Part shown: piece by piece, positions 15,853-24,265 of the stretch
Numbering within the stretch: position 1 is the first letter of the stretch
Layout: each line of letters opens with the position of its first letter
Source of the DNA: CAVZVW01 sp963778845
GTDB lineage: Bacteria; Actinomycetota; Actinomycetes; Actinomycetales; Kineosporiaceae
Assembly (NCBI GenBank): GCA_963778845.1
Contig: CAVZVW010000001.1
Coordinates: 620,001-684,000 of the forward strand
Direction: 5' to 3'
DNA length: 64,000 bases
The notes under the pieces: model-generated
Databases searched by the model: none
What the model was told of the DNA's origin: nothing
The model's input: only the letters and a program-made list of their open reading frames with translations
Program-made: the position numbers and the translations under genes

Positions 15853-16023
15853 TCATCGGCTCACCGCCGTGGTGTCGGTGAGGTCGCTGATGGCGACGGG
15901 CTCATCGCAGTGCGGGCAGCTTCCGCCGCGGTCGATGCGTCGGCAGAACAGTCCGCAGTCGGGGCAGCGGCGTTCGTCGAGGTAGCGGGTTTCGCAGTCC
16001 GGGCATTGGTAGATGACGCTCAT
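15853..16023 (-). CDS. Small zinc-ribbon protein of the IS21 element
   Basis: 56 residues from MSVIYQCPDC. Six cysteines pair as CPDC, CPDC and CPHC (YQCPDCETRYLDERRCPDC, GGSCPHCDEPVA), with a further Cys between (GLFCRR), suggesting two small zinc knuckles. The ATG overlaps the istB stop by 4 bp (ATGA), so it is the third gene of the transposition operon. Similar tiny genes follow istB in some actinobacterial IS21 relatives; the role is unknown, perhaps DNA or target binding. Confidence 0.7.
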   Translation of the reverse strand: MSVIYQCPDCETRYLDERRCPDCGLFCRRIDRGGSCPHCDEPVAISDLTDTTAVSR

Positions 16024-16859
16024 CGTGGTGCTCCGGGGAGGGGGACGACGCCGGCGCCGGTGAGGGCTTGGGACAGTCGCACCGAGTCGCCGCTGGTCTG
16101 GCACAGGTGGGCGTGGTGCAGGAGCCGGTCCACTGTCGCCGTCGCGAGGGTCTTGGGCATCAGCTCGTCGAACGCAGCGGGGTGCAGGTTTGAGGAGACC
16201 GCGACCGAGCGTTTCTCATAAGCCGCATCCACGAGGCGGTAGAGCCCTTCGGCGGCGTCGTTGGCCACGGCCAACAGGCCGATGTCATCGACGACGACGA
16301 GGTCGGCGCGCAGCACGCGGGCGATCGCCTTGGTGACGGTGTCATCGGCGCGGTGCCGACGCACGAGCACGCCGAGGTTCTCCAGGGTGAACCAGGCAAC
16401 CCGCAGTCCATGTTCGACCGCTTGCTGACCGAGTGCCTCGAGCAGAAATGTCTTCCCGGTGCCCGAGGGGCCGCAGACCACCAAGTTCTCCCGCCGCCCA
16501 ACCCATTCCAGGGTCCGCAGCGCCTGCTGGGTGGGTGCGGGGATGGAGGACACGTGCGGCTGCCAGGCCTCGAAGGTCTTCCCGGTCGGGAACGCCGCCG
16601 CGGTGCGTCTGGTCGCCAGCGCGGAGCGGTCCCGGCCGGCGACCTCCTCGGTGAACAGCACCTTCAGGACTTCGGCGGGGTCCCAGCGTTGGGCTTTCGC
16701 GGTGGCGATCACCTCGGGGGCGTGGCGGCGGATGTGCGGCAGCCGCAGCCGACGCAGCAGCGCTTCCAAGTCGGCGGGCAGCGGCGGTGCGGACGGCACC
16801 CCGACCCTCGGCACCGGTGCAGCGTCGGCTGGCCGCTGGGTGCGGGTCGCGGCGGTCAC
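16020..16859 (-). CDS. istB: IstB-like ATP-binding protein of IS21 element
   Basis: 279 residues. DnaA/DnaC-like AAA+ ATPase: Walker A CGPSGTGKTFLLEALG (about 131-146), Walker B DLVVVDDIGLLA (about 198-209), and the IstB N-terminal helical region PADLEALLRRLRLPHIRRHA. IstB oligomerises on target DNA and activates the IstA transposase. Its GTG start overlaps the istA stop by 4 bp (GTGA), the coupling usual in IS21. Family members are about 250-270 residues; this is complete. Confidence 0.93.
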   Translation of the reverse strand: MTAATRTQRPADAAPVPRVGVPSAPPLPADLEALLRRLRLPHIRRHAPEVIATAKAQRWDPAEVLKVLFTEEVAGRDRSALATRRTAAAFPTGKTFEAWQPHVSSIPAPTQQALRTLEWVGRRENLVVCGPSGTGKTFLLEALGQQAVEHGLRVAWFTLENLGVLVRRHRADDTVTKAIARVLRADLVVVDDIGLLAVANDAAEGLYRLVDAAYEKRSVAVSSNLHPAAFDELMPKTLATATVDRLLHHAHLCQTSGDSVRLSQALTGAGVVPLPGAPR

Positions 16860-18394
16860 GACTGGCCCTCCTCGCCGTCACGGTGGGGGTCGCCGCCGGT
16901 GCCGAGCGCGGCCCACCCGCCGGTGCCCTGGGTCAGGGAGCGGTCCTCACCGGCCCGGTGGGCCGGCCCGGGCCGGGCGGTGGCGTGGTGGTCCAGGATC
17001 GAGACCAGGTCGGTCTCGGCGAAACGGCTGTTCACCGCGGCGTGGCCCAGGGCCCAGTCGACCTCGGTGCCGCCCAGCAGCTTGGCCAGCGCGACGGCCT
17101 CGGCCATCTTGATCCGCATCCGGGTGGTGCCCGCCGCGGCGGCCTCGGTCAGCCACAGCCGGGCACCATCACCCAGGGCGAGGAACTCGGCCTCGGCGAC
17201 GTTCTTGGCCTTCGGTGCCCGGTTCAGCGCACCGGCCGGGGCGGGTGGGAAGTGGGCGTCGTCGAGCTGCGGGCTGCCCGGGGTGGCCCGGACGTGCCGG
17301 GCGACCTCGACCGGGCCACCCGCCCCGACGTGCACGACCACGACCTGCTCGTCGGCGCCGGTGCCATAGACACGCACCCACACCGTCTGCGCGAGCAACT
17401 CCTGCGGCACCGAGTACTGCCCGCCCTCGAAGGCGATCATCGGGGTGTTCGCCGCGACCGTGCGGGTCACCCCGAACGCGACCGTGTGCGGGGTCGGCGG
17501 CAACGGGTGCAGCCGCGCGCGTTCCTCGGCCAGCATCTCCACCGGCCGGCGGCGGGTCACCCGGTGCACCCGATCGTTGACCTGCTCGCAGAACCCCGCG
17601 CACGCCACCTCCAGCTCGGCGAAGGAGGCGTACGCCTCCAGCAGGTTCGTGTCCTTGGGGACCAGGTCCGCCTTCGCCAACTTCACCGTGCTCTCGCTGC
17701 CGCCCTTCGAAGCTGGGTCGGCCGGCTCACACGTCAGCACAGAAACACCGTAATGACGGGCGAAGGAGACGGTCTGCGGGTTACGCACCGCGATCCCGGC
17801 GACGTGCTCCACGGTGACGGTCTTCTCGTTGTCGGTCAGCACGTAGGTCGGCGCTCCGCCGATGCGGCGCAGCGTCTGATCCAACGCGGCGAACACGCTC
17901 GGCAGTGTCTTGTCCAGCAGCGCGATCACCACCCGGAACCGGCACCACGCCAGCCACGCGCAGAACAACGTGGTCTTGCGCCCGTCGATGACCGGGCCGT
18001 CCCCGAAGTCATACTGCAGCCACATGCCCGGCTCGGTGACCCAGGGCCGGTGGACACGCACCCGGCCGGCCTTGTAGTTCTTGCGCACCGCGGCGACCGC
18101 CCGCCGCGTCGTGCGTTCTGAGCCCTGGTAGCCCATCGCCTCGAGCTTGTCGTGCGCAACATCGGCGCGGATCTTGCCCTTCGATCGTTCCATCCACTCC
18201 TCGACCTTGGCCAGGTACTCATCGATGAGCTGCGGCCGCGCCGCCGGCAGGTCGCTCACCCCGCCCGCCTCCCGCAGCGCGACGTAGTGGGCCACGGTGT
18301 TGTGCGAACAACCAGCCAGCACCGCGGCATCTCGTAGGGACTCGGTCAAGTCGAATGCTTCGAGAATCTCCATGATCTCCTCGTCAGACTTCAA
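16856..18394 (-). CDS. istA: IstA-like DDE transposase of IS21 element
   Basis: 512 residues from TTG 18394, preferred because GAGGAGGG precedes it and because related proteins begin at this point (KSDEEIMEILEAFDLT); a longer frame reaches 18460. An N-terminal HTH (SLRDAAVLAGCSHNTVAHYV) is followed by an rve-type catalytic core. It starts at MWLQYDFGDGPVIDGRKTTL (first Asp), continues through APTYVLTDNEKTVT (second Asp) and ends near ADPASKGGSESTVKLAKADL (Glu). The C-terminal Mu-type DNA-binding region ends in a Pro/Gly-rich tail. All three acidic residues are present, so the enzyme looks active. Confidence 0.92.
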   Translation of the reverse strand: MKSDEEIMEILEAFDLTESLRDAAVLAGCSHNTVAHYVALREAGGVSDLPAARPQLIDEYLAKVEEWMERSKGKIRADVAHDKLEAMGYQGSERTTRRAVAAVRKNYKAGRVRVHRPWVTEPGMWLQYDFGDGPVIDGRKTTLFCAWLAWCRFRVVIALLDKTLPSVFAALDQTLRRIGGAPTYVLTDNEKTVTVEHVAGIAVRNPQTVSFARHYGVSVLTCEPADPASKGGSESTVKLAKADLVPKDTNLLEAYASFAELEVACAGFCEQVNDRVHRVTRRRPVEMLAEERARLHPLPPTPHTVAFGVTRTVAANTPMIAFEGGQYSVPQELLAQTVWVRVYGTGADEQVVVVHVGAGGPVEVARHVRATPGSPQLDDAHFPPAPAGALNRAPKAKNVAEAEFLALGDGARLWLTEAAAAGTTRMRIKMAEAVALAKLLGGTEVDWALGHAAVNSRFAETDLVSILDHHATARPGPAHRAGEDRSLTQGTGGWAALGTGGDPHRDGEEGQS

Positions 18395-18589
18395 GGGGCC
18401 CTCCTCGGGGCGACGGCGCGTCAGCACCGCCAACCGCACCCGAGGAGGCGCCTCAACCACCGCACGCGGCGAGGCAGGACAAGTCGTGTCGGGCAGATCC
18501 CCTGACCATCAGCGGTCAGATCTCAAGACCGCCAACGAGCAACTTCATGGCCGTCTCCGGTCAGTCTGGCGTGGCCGTCGACACAGCAT

Positions 18590-18874
18590 CGGGGAACCGA
18601 TGGCGCTGATTGCCCTGCGCCGGTAACTAACCCGACCCGGCGGCCGGCCCGCGATCGGTGACCTTGCCGTCCGGGGTGGTTTCCTTTCCGAACGCGGGTC
18701 TCAGTACACCCGGTCCCTGCCGGCCCCCCGCAGCCGGTCCGAGCCTTGGTTCTCCGTGTTGCCGTACTACTCCACTCCAGGCCCAGTGTCACGCGTTGTC
18801 CACAGCCGCAGCGGCGTGGACCCGGGGGTCGGGCGGCTCGTGCCAGACTGGAAGCTGGCCAAGGAGCGGCGGTG
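18590..18874. other. Disrupted flanking sequence of the IS21 insertion
   Basis: Together with the stretch before 15723 this forms the pre-insertion target. Rejoining the two sides does not restore a convincing gene, so the element probably landed in intergenic or already decayed DNA. Confidence 0.35.
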
Positions 18875-19123
18875 ATGACGACGAGCGCTGAGCGGGTCCC
18901 GCCGTGGCCGGTCGAGCCCGATGTGGCCACGGAGGAGTTAGCCCGGCGCCAAGGTGTGCACTGGACGGTTGTGGAGGGCCCTGCGTGCCTCGGACGTCGG
19001 TGTGGCTTCTACTTCGGGGCAGACTGGGGTGAACGCAACCTGACGATGCAGAGCGGGCCGATAGAACGGGTAGGAGACGCCGTTCACCGGTCGCGTCGCT
19101 CTATCGCGGGCGCTGAATGGTGA
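18875..19123 (+). CDS. Small hypothetical protein, possibly a chimeric or truncated antitoxin-like gene
   Basis: 82 residues from ATG 18875, with AAGGAG upstream. The first 28 (MTTSAERVPPWPVEPDVATE then ELARRQGV) resemble the start of small actinobacterial antitoxin-like proteins. The remainder (CLGRRCGFYFGADWGERNLT) does not continue that pattern and looks like a junction product. It ends 7 bp inside the next gene, so the two would be translationally coupled. Function unknown; low confidence that it is a real protein. Confidence 0.35.
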   Translation: MTTSAERVPPWPVEPDVATEELARRQGVHWTVVEGPACLGRRCGFYFGADWGERNLTMQSGPIERVGDAVHRSRRSIAGAEW

Positions 19124-22100
19124 GCGCCGAGGACGACGTGGACGCTGGCCTCTCCTGCCGGATTCGGGGGGATTGGTTCGAAGCAGACGCAGCGCGGCTT
19201 GCGCCGGCGCTGAACCGCACGTTCGCCGCCACCAAGCGCGGACGGCAGCGCAGCGATGTGGGTGTTCAGCTCGCCGCCTCGGTCTACCGGCTCGACGCTA
19301 CGACCCGTGGCAAGGACCAGCGCGAAGTCAGCGCCATCTGCTACACGACCGGGGAGCTCCTCTGGCTCGACCATCACCTCCGGCTGTTCGCTAAGACCGA
19401 TCCTGAGCGGCTGCCGCCCAAGCGCCTTACGTCGTCGATGCGCGTGCGAACAGCGCCCGCCCTCGCCGAGGACCACCGACGCCGCCAGCTGCTCAGCGAC
19501 ACGAAGGACGCACCCGACTCGGCCGTCGTGGTGACGACGACGATCCGCGACGGTCGCACGCACGCCGACTGGCAGCACTACCTCGTCTGCGATCCCGCCC
19601 AGCGCGTCGCGCCCCGCGTCCTGCGCACACTGCTGACCGTCCTGCTCGGCGAGCCCGAACTCCAGGCCCTCGCAGGCTTCCCGTGGGAGGTCGTGCATGA
19701 TCTCGTAGCCGACGCCGGGCTCCCGGTCGCGGGCGGGATGCTCCTGCCCGCGGCGCCCGCCGACCAGCAGCGCCGAAGCAACTTCCGCCTCGAAGGCATG
19801 GAGTTCGGACCCGTGCCCGAAGACCGCTTCATGATCCCGGACGGCTACTCCTCCGCCCGCGACTTCCGTGACGACGATCCGCAGGGCGGCAGCACGTCAC
19901 TGAATATCGACTTCCACCGCCCCAATGGTCGACCGACGCCCGAGGACATCGTCCCGGGCGGTGGACCGACGGTCCCGAGTCCCCCGGTGCCCGCCGGCCA
20001 GGCCTCGATCATCGGCCTCTGGATCCCGCAGACCGCGCTCGATGCGATCCGCTCGACGTTCAACCAGGCCGTCCGCCCGCTCACCGGCTTCCACGTGGGC
20101 AACGGGGTCGTCACGTTCGACTGGCTCAAGCAGCTGCGCGATCACTGGCTCGACAAGCGGGGCGTCGGGGGCACACTCCTCTACTGCGCGCTGCGCGACG
20201 AGCCGCTGCCCGCGGTCGGGGACCCGACGCCGGCGCGCTGCCTCGCGTTCACCGGCCGCGGTCACCTCGAACACATGGCCGAGCAGCTCGCTATCAGGCT
20301 TGTCACCTCCGGCACGCTGCCGGCCGGCGTGATCGCGGCGCTGCCCCCGCCGATCGCTACCAACCTGACCAACGCGGGAACGAACTGGGCCGCCCTGAAC
20401 CCGCTCGCGCAGTCGCGCATCGCCTGCGAGGTGCTCTGGCAGCTGATCGGCACACCTGAGCTCACGTTTAGCCTCGGCGCGACGAGCCCGACGGGGACCA
20501 TCGTCGTCGAGAGCGAGTTCGCCAAGATCACGATCGACCAGGTCCACGGCCAGCTGACGCTCCCAGACGTTGAGCGCACCGCGACCGGGACAATCATCGA
20601 AAGTCGGCCGGTCATCAAGAACCTCTACTGCCGCGGCGACGCCTACGTCGTTGCGGAGCTCAACCTCGGCACCTTGCACCTCGACGCGCGCTGCGCCGTC
20701 GAGCCGACCGAGAAGTACTGGGAGGCCGTCGCTCTCGCCCACCTAGCTGCGGTGTTCTTCCCGCCGCTCACGGCGCTCTCGACGCACGCGGCGACGGTGG
20801 GTCTCGAGCTGCTCGCCGGGGGTGCCGACTCGATCACGCTCGATCTGCTCGACGGCAAGATCTTCGCCTACGTCACGTTGCTCCAGGACGCGAGCGGGAT
20901 GTTCGGACCTGTGTTGTCGTTCTCGATCAACGGCGTGCTGAAGATCCGGTCAGCTCCGCTCTCTGTCGGCTCACTGGCCGGCCTCCTCGAGTTCCTCGAA
21001 GGCGCCCTCCAGGGCTGGTACACGAACCTCGCGTTCAACGCGCTAGCGGAAGAGCTGACGAACAGGTTGCTCGGCGGCCTGAGGCAGGTGTTCGGCGCCG
21101 GCTTCCCCGCTGCCGTCGCGCGGGTAGGCATCCCCATAGTGGGCGGCTCGCGAAAGGCGGCGGCCAACGACCACGTGTACTTCGAGGTCGAGCTCGGAAC
21201 CATCCCCGGCGGACAGCCGCGGCGCACCATCCCCGTGAACCCCTACCAGGCCCTCAAGGCGAGCGTCGGCGCGCTCCAGGCCGCGCGCCTCGGGGTGCAC
21301 TGCGTGTCGCTCAACCTGTCCGAGAACGCGTTCAACGACATCCTCGTCGCGCGGGGGAGGGCTGGCGTCAACCCGCCGCTCGTGCACACCATGGTGACGC
21401 CTCAGGAGCTCGCCCCGCTCGCCGGCCTCGCACAGCCGCCCGCGGACCCCTCACACTTTGGCTTCGCCTTCTTGGAGCCGGCCTCGCCGCCGCGAGTCAC
21501 ACTGCTCTCGACCCCCGACCCGTACGCCATGGTCGAGGCGGAACTGCGCTTCACAGCGCTGGCCCAGGATCCGATCAACGGCGGTGCGATCGTGCCCGGC
21601 TGCATCTGGACCTTCCGGGTGTCGGGCGAGGCGCAGATCGCGATCGGCTCGGCGCAGGCCGCACCAGGCGCGTCACCGACGCCGATCGTCGACTGGCGCG
21701 AGTTCCCCCAGCACGTTTGCGAGCTGTTGCTCGACCTCAATACGTCGACCATCAACCTCCTGAGCCTGGGGGTGATCCCCCCGGCGGGGGCGCTTCAGCA
21801 GGTTCAGGTCACGCCGGCGCTCGCGACGCAGCACGAGCCGCTCCTGCGCGCAGTGCTCCAGCACGGCTGTCTCGTGCACGGCTTCCAGCGCGAACCTCGG
21901 CGTGACGGGATCGGGGCGCCCACGGGCAACGTGGGCCGCACCGACCTGCCGCTCGGGCAGACTTATACCCCCGATGGCAGCGACCCCGACGTCGCCGGCG
22001 GCGCCCCGCCCGCCGAGTTCCCCGTCCAGCTCGGGCTGAGCCCGGGCCTTCTGCACATGCACGGACAGCTCGGCGGCATGCTCAGCATGCTTGTAGACGG

Positions 22101-22164
22101 CACCCGACCCCTCGGCGCGGCGGACTCCGACTGCGCGCTCGGCCGGCAATTCCTCCGTCCGTGA
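19117..22164 (+). CDS. Large orphan protein of 1015 residues, unknown function
   Basis: One uninterrupted frame with even composition and no signal peptide. The first 260 residues are mixed alpha/beta and basic (GLSCRIRGDWFEADAARLAP at the start). A Pro/Gly-rich linker around 285-300 (PSPPVPAGQ) leads to a second region opening GLWIPQTALDAIRSTFNQAV. Around 470-640 a run of alternating beta-type sequence (ITIDQVHGQLTLPDVE, YVVAELNLGTLHLDARCAVE) encloses a long hydrophobic helix (VALAHLAAVFFPPLTALSTH). The last 350 residues are beta-rich with Pro turns. Long amphipathic strands plus a central helix could suggest a tubular lipid-binding (TULIP-like) fold; this is a guess. I recognise no catalytic motif. 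It sits between IS21 and a Phd-RelE pair. Confidence 0.75.
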   Translation: MVSAEDDVDAGLSCRIRGDWFEADAARLAPALNRTFAATKRGRQRSDVGVQLAASVYRLDATTRGKDQREVSAICYTTGELLWLDHHLRLFAKTDPERLPPKRLTSSMRVRTAPALAEDHRRRQLLSDTKDAPDSAVVVTTTIRDGRTHADWQHYLVCDPAQRVAPRVLRTLLTVLLGEPELQALAGFPWEVVHDLVADAGLPVAGGMLLPAAPADQQRRSNFRLEGMEFGPVPEDRFMIPDGYSSARDFRDDDPQGGSTSLNIDFHRPNGRPTPEDIVPGGGPTVPSPPVPAGQASIIGLWIPQTALDAIRSTFNQAVRPLTGFHVGNGVVTFDWLKQLRDHWLDKRGVGGTLLYCALRDEPLPAVGDPTPARCLAFTGRGHLEHMAEQLAIRLVTSGTLPAGVIAALPPPIATNLTNAGTNWAALNPLAQSRIACEVLWQLIGTPELTFSLGATSPTGTIVVESEFAKITIDQVHGQLTLPDVERTATGTIIESRPVIKNLYCRGDAYVVAELNLGTLHLDARCAVEPTEKYWEAVALAHLAAVFFPPLTALSTHAATVGLELLAGGADSITLDLLDGKIFAYVTLLQDASGMFGPVLSFSINGVLKIRSAPLSVGSLAGLLEFLEGALQGWYTNLAFNALAEELTNRLLGGLRQVFGAGFPAAVARVGIPIVGGSRKAAANDHVYFEVELGTIPGGQPRRTIPVNPYQALKASVGALQAARLGVHCVSLNLSENAFNDILVARGRAGVNPPLVHTMVTPQELAPLAGLAQPPADPSHFGFAFLEPASPPRVTLLSTPDPYAMVEAELRFTALAQDPINGGAIVPGCIWTFRVSGEAQIAIGSAQAAPGASPTPIVDWREFPQHVCELLLDLNTSTINLLSLGVIPPAGALQQVQVTPALATQHEPLLRAVLQHGCLVHGFQREPRRDGIGAPTGNVGRTDLPLGQTYTPDGSDPDVAGGAPPAEFPVQLGLSPGLLHMHGQLGGMLSMLVDGTRPLGAADSDCALGRQFLRP

Positions 22165-22233
22165 TCCACGCCCGGCCTGGCTACGGCGACGACCGGCTGG
22201 AGTTGTACGCGTGCGCTCCCGCTAGTCCATCGC

Positions 22234-22262
22234 TTCCCGCCCGGCAACCGGCAGGCTATAAT
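22234..22262 (+). promoter_or_regulatory. Promoter of the Phd-RelE operon
   Basis: A perfect -10 TATAAT (22257-22262) stands seven bases before the ATG at 22270, with a weak -35 TTCCCG (22234-22239) at 17-bp spacing. The transcript should be essentially leaderless. CCGG-containing short inverted sequences (CCGGCAACCGG) lie in the spacer. Confidence 0.65.
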
Positions 22263-22269
22263 TCTGGCC

Positions 22270-22551
22270 ATGGAGACGACGTCGTTGGCCGACGCCAAGA
22301 ACCGGCTCAGCGAGCTGGTCAACGCCGTGGCAGGCACCTGGGAACGGGTCACCATCACCAAGAACGGCAAGCCCGCCGCGGTGCTGATCGCCCCCGACGA
22401 CCTGGACTCCCTGATCGAGACCCTCGAGATCCTCTCCGACCCCGAGGCGATGGCCGCCATCCGCGAAGCACAGGCCGGCACCGGGCAGCTGACCAGCGGT
22501 GAGGAGATGGCCGCCATCATGGCCGCCCGCCTCGGCCCCGGCGCTGCGTGA
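22270..22551 (+). CDS. Phd/YefM-family antitoxin
   Basis: 93 residues: METTSLADAKNRLSELVNAV, then TITKNGKPAAVLIAPDDLDSL, the standard Phd/YefM N-terminal fold that binds operator DNA. It is followed by an extended helical tail (LEILSDPEAMAAIREAQ, SGEEMAAIMAARLG) that would cover the toxin. Starts at ATG next to the leaderless promoter. The stop overlaps the toxin GTG by 4 bp. Full length for the family. Confidence 0.92.
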   Translation: METTSLADAKNRLSELVNAVAGTWERVTITKNGKPAAVLIAPDDLDSLIETLEILSDPEAMAAIREAQAGTGQLTSGEEMAAIMAARLGPGAA

Positions 22552-22811
22552 CCTACCGGCTTCGCCTGTCCAGCGCTGCGCGACGGGCCCTGGCCGAGAC
22601 GCTGCCCGAACCGATCGCCGCGGCTGTGTGGGAGTTCATCCGGGGCCCGCTGCTGGACAACCCCCACCGGGTGGGCAAGCCGCTGCGGTTGGGCCTGGAG
22701 GGCTTCTACTCCGCTCGCCGCGGCCAGTACCGGGTGATCTACCGCATCCTCGAGCACGACGTCGTCGTCGAGGTCGTGAAGATCTCCCACCGCGGCGACG
22801 CCTACCGGTGA
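22548..22811 (+). CDS. RelE/ParE-family toxin
   Basis: 87 residues, GTG start inside the antitoxin stop. TYRLRLSSAARRALAETLPE forms the two-helix start, and GKPLRLGLEGFYSARRGQYR then VIYRILEHDVVVEVVKISHR form the RelE beta-sheet. The basic residues R (in SARRG), R (in QYRVIYRI) and the terminal HR fit ribosome-dependent mRNA interferases of the RelE type. The final HRGDAYR lacks the Tyr-last pattern of YoeB. Activity is inferred from family. Confidence 0.92.
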   Translation: MTYRLRLSSAARRALAETLPEPIAAAVWEFIRGPLLDNPHRVGKPLRLGLEGFYSARRGQYRVIYRILEHDVVVEVVKISHRGDAYR

Positions 22812-22981
22812 CCCTCTCGATTCACGTTGACTCGGGGAACCGCCTGCTGGGCGTGATCATCCGGGCGGCCGAGGGCGTCGTCCGGCAGTCTGTCGCGTCG
22901 CGCTCCGTCCCGATGAGCGATCCCCTAACGACCACGAGATCCTTGGGTGGCTCGAGCCCGCGCCGATCCGAGGTCGGGTAC

Positions 22982-23545
22982 TCAGCGCCTGGTCTCGTAC
23001 CTGGTCAGGAGCACGCCGTCGGGAAACGTCCGGGTCTCCACCAGGTTCAGGTTCACCCAGTTGTCCAGGGCCGTGAAGAACGGCGTGCCGCCGCCCACCA
23101 GGACCGGGTGGGTGACGATCGCGTACTCGTCGATCAGCCCGGCCCGCATGGCCGCCGCGGCGAGGGTGGCGCCGCCGACGTCCATGGGACCGCCATCCTC
23201 AGTCTTGAGCCGGGTGATCTCGGTGACAGCGTCGCCGGTGACCAGGCGGGCGTTCCAGTCGACCGCGCTGGTCGTCGAGGAGAACACCACCTTCGGCATG
23301 TCCCGCCAGCGGCGGGCGAACTCGATCTGCGCCGGTGTGGCGCCAGGCTGCTGGTCGGCGGTCGGCCAGTGGGAGCTCATCGTCTCCCACAGTTTGCGCC
23401 CGTACAGCGCCAGGCCCGTCGCCCCCACCCGGTCGGACCACCACTGGAACAGCTCGTCGCTCGGCACGCTCCAGCCGAGGTCGTCGCCGGGCGCGGCGAT
23501 GTAGCCGTCCAGGCTCAGGTTCATGCCAAAGGTCAGTTTCCGCAT
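22982..23545 (-). CDS. Dihydrofolate reductase family protein (RibD C-terminal-like)
   Basis: 187 residues from MRKLTFGMNLSLDGYIAAPG. The SLDGYIA start, ALYGRKLWETMSSHWP, KVVFSST and DVGGATLAAAAMRAGLIDEY motifs place it among stand-alone DHFR-like proteins of actinobacteria (RibD C-terminal fold), NADPH-dependent reductases with unknown substrate and not the essential DHFR. IDEYAIVTHPVLVGGGTPFF is the usual near-C-terminal block. Single-gene unit. Confidence 0.88.
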   Translation of the reverse strand: MRKLTFGMNLSLDGYIAAPGDDLGWSVPSDELFQWWSDRVGATGLALYGRKLWETMSSHWPTADQQPGATPAQIEFARRWRDMPKVVFSSTTSAVDWNARLVTGDAVTEITRLKTEDGGPMDVGGATLAAAAMRAGLIDEYAIVTHPVLVGGGTPFFTALDNWVNLNLVETRTFPDGVLLTRYETRR

Positions 23546-24265
23546 GGCGTCAGCCTCCCGTGAGTCGGTATTCGGCGCACAGACGAACACGACGCGGAGA
23601 ACTCATCGGTCAGTCCACACCGAGGGCCGGTTGACCACCGCGCCAAGCGGATGCTGCGTACGGAAGGGAACGTGCTGCTGCGCCGCATGGACAAGGGCCA
23701 GAGAGCAGGGCGCCGCGAGTGCCGGTGGCAGCGCGACCAGCTCCCGGAGGCGATCCGCGAGCTCGTACTCGACGACCAGCGGTTGCGGAACGACATCTGC
23801 TGGTCGGTGTTCGACTGCTGAGAGCGCGTCGGGCAGCCAGCACCGTCCAACAAGCCCACCGGTGCGGGCGTCGGCGCGCACAACGGCGAAGCCTCTCCCG
23901 TCCGGCGGGGCTGTCCAGGTCAGGCAGGGTGGCGCCTGACGTGGGTCTGCCGGTCGTCGGGCCGCTCGGGCGCGCAGCGGGTGCCAGTGACTCGAGGGAC
24001 ACGGGTGGCGGCCCCGAGCCAATCGAGGTCCGCATGCCTCAGCGGGACGTGGTCGAGCCGCACATCCGTGCCCGATGCCCACGGCGCAGCGTCACGCGCA
24101 CCACTACGCATGCAGCCTGCCATTCATCCTCACCACCCAGGCGAAGGTGGTCATGACGCGTGGCATGGTCCGCTGACGCCCGGCGGCACGATCACGCCTG
24201 CGGCCATCGGCCAGGTAGGTAGGGTGAGAGCCGGGCCGGATCCGGCCGCTGTCGGGAGGTGTCCG
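23546..24265. other. Gene-poor stretch of about 720 bp
   Basis: On the minus strand 23632-23930 reads GLVGRCWLPDALSAVEHRPA and PLVVEYELADRLRELVALPP with natural protein composition and a stop near 23603, but no start with a ribosome site or recognisable family. It may be a fragment. I see nothing else. Confidence 0.35.

Larger units (their letters stand above)
15729..18583 (-). mobile_element. IS21-family insertion sequence, complete
   Basis: 2855 bp bounded by imperfect terminal inverted repeats. The left end starts TGTCAAGGGACAC at 15729; the right end, read inward from 18583, starts TGTCGACGGCCAC. The two agree at 25 of the first 38 positions, including CTGACCG and GACGG blocks. Both ends are flanked by the direct repeat CAGCAT (15723-15728 and 18584-18589), a 6-bp target duplication in the IS21 range. 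It holds istA, istB and a small zinc-ribbon gene in one overlapping operon, all intact. Extra GACGGCCATGA-type motifs inside each end are consistent with multiple transposase sites. Confidence 0.9.

Noticed and set aside
15729..18583. IS element belonging to another family because of its three genes
   Set aside because: The istA/istB order, 4-bp overlap, IstB Walker motifs and terminal repeats all fit IS21.
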